DNA of 32,365 bases from Bacteroidales bacterium UBA5548 (lineage in GTDB: Bacteria > Bacteroidota > Bacteroidia > Bacteroidales > UBA932), in NCBI GenBank assembly GCA_002425935.1, contig DINE01000031.1:1-32365 (forward strand), written 5' to 3'. Below the pieces are notes generated by a model. The model had not been told where the DNA came from and ran no database searches. It was given only the letters and a program-made list of their open reading frames with translations. Position numbers and translations under genes: made by a program. Shown one piece after another: positions 32,077 through 32,365 of the stretch (position 1 is the first letter of the stretch; every line of letters begins with the position of its first letter).

Positions 32077-32107
32077 AAAAAAGCCCGCAAAATTTACGGG
32101 CTTTTTT
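32077..32107 (-). terminator. Terminator of the tRNA-Ala gene
   Basis: On the minus strand AAAAAAGCCCG (32107-32097) pairs perfectly with CGGGCTTTTTT (32087-32077) around a 9-nt loop, ending in a T-tract. The first base of the stem is the last base of the encoded CCA end of the tRNA. Confidence 0.88.
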
Positions 32108-32183
32108 GGTGGAGAATATCGGAGTCGAACCGATGACCCCTTGCTTGCAAAGCAAGTGCTCTAGCCAACTGAGCTAATTCCCC
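32107..32183 (-). tRNA. tRNA-Ala (anticodon UGC), CCA encoded
   Basis: The minus-strand sequence folds as a 77-nt tRNA including CCA. The acceptor stem is GGGGAAT/ATTCTCC with a G3-U70 wobble, the main alanine identity element. The D-arm is AGCTCAGTTGGCTAGAGC. The anticodon stem CTTGC/GCAAG holds loop TTTGCAA with anticodon TGC. The T-arm contains GGTTCGACTCC. Discriminator base is A, followed by genomic CCA (32109-32107). Confidence 0.96.
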
Positions 32184-32196
32184 GGTTAAGAGAGCG

Positions 32197-32227
32197 CAAA
32201 TATACGCAAAGAAAAGAAATCTGCAAA
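32197..32227 (-). promoter_or_regulatory. Promoter of tRNA-Ala
   Basis: On the minus strand TTTG (32224-32227), a 19-nt spacer and TATATTTG (32197-32204) match the Bacteroidota consensus perfectly. The tRNA 5' end lies 14 nt beyond the -7 box, so the precursor has a very short 5' leader. Confidence 0.75.
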
Positions 32228-32282
32228 TTTAAGAATGAGCCGGAGAAAGTTTACTTTCTAAAGGCGAATTCGAAAAATTTGT

Positions 32283-32330
32283 GAAGAAGCGCAGCTTCTT
32301 CTTTTCTTTGCCCGTCATTTGCCGAACGGG
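32283..32330. other. Two adjacent hairpins at the right edge, possible terminator or intergenic repeat
   Basis: GAAGAAGC (32283-32290) pairs with GCTTCTTC (32294-32301) over a 3-nt loop. On the minus strand this stem is followed by ACAAATTTTT, so it could end a leftward gene beyond the window. CCCGT (32311-32315) pairs with ACGGG (32326-32330). No gene is visible from 32228 to the end. Confidence 0.4.
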
Positions 32331-32365
32331 AGGGGAAACACGGAGGCGCAAAGCGACGACGTAAT

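Noticed and set aside
1..32365. CRISPR arrays, insertion sequences, prophage genes or toxin-antitoxin pairs
   Set aside because: No direct-repeat/spacer pattern, transposase, integrase or phage structural motif was seen on either strand.

Overview
The window looks like chromosomal backbone of a member of the Bacteroidota, most likely Bacteroidales. Three things point that way. The ornithine carbamoyltransferase homologue is of the Bacteroides N-succinylornithine type. Several promoters fit the Bacteroidota pattern TTTG, about 19-20 nt, then TAnnTTTG. Several families (DUF4922, DUF6146, the arginine-cluster GNAT) are typical of the phylum. Coding density is high, and I see no phage, transposase, CRISPR array or pseudogene.

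Layout: (1) Bases 1-111 hold a leftward rRNA-type promoter and a boxA-like leader, so an rRNA operon probably lies just left of the window. (2) A secreted C69 dipeptidase (235-1899) and a YeiH-type membrane protein (2066-3337) read rightward; a perfect 22-bp palindrome precedes the latter. (3) Bases 3334-11429 are a leftward eight-gene arginine operon: GNAT acyltransferase, argG, argC, argD, argF', argB, argE-like and argH. Pro90 in ArgF' indicates the succinylated pathway. The roughly 180-nt leader contains a possible 21-codon leader peptide with three Arg codons near its end, plus hairpins. (4) Divergent from it, 11674-16983 encode an OPT peptide transporter, a ZIP metal transporter, peptidase T and a MalY/PatB-type C-S lyase: peptide uptake, metal supply, peptide hydrolysis and sulfur amino-acid breakdown. 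(5) Bases 17006-17629 hold a small His-rich exported protein, a 25-bp perfect inverted repeat and a strong bidirectional terminator.

(6) Bases 17630-24578 are a tight leftward five-gene cluster: two-domain glycosyltransferase, DUF4922 (GalT/HIT-like HxHxQ protein), SpoIID-like protein without a signal peptide, AmpG-like permease with a large periplasmic insertion, and secreted NamZ (DUF1343/GH171). It looks like a peptidoglycan turnover or salvage module with poorly described members and is the best candidate for an undescribed system. (7) nadB-nadC-nadA (24696-28068) is a complete de novo quinolinate/NaMN operon. (8) The right end has a DoxX-like membrane protein, a DUF6146 lipoprotein, an unrecognised polytopic membrane protein, a CapA-like phosphoesterase and tRNA-Ala(UGC) with its own promoter and terminator.

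All functional calls come from reading motifs and recalling families; no search was run.
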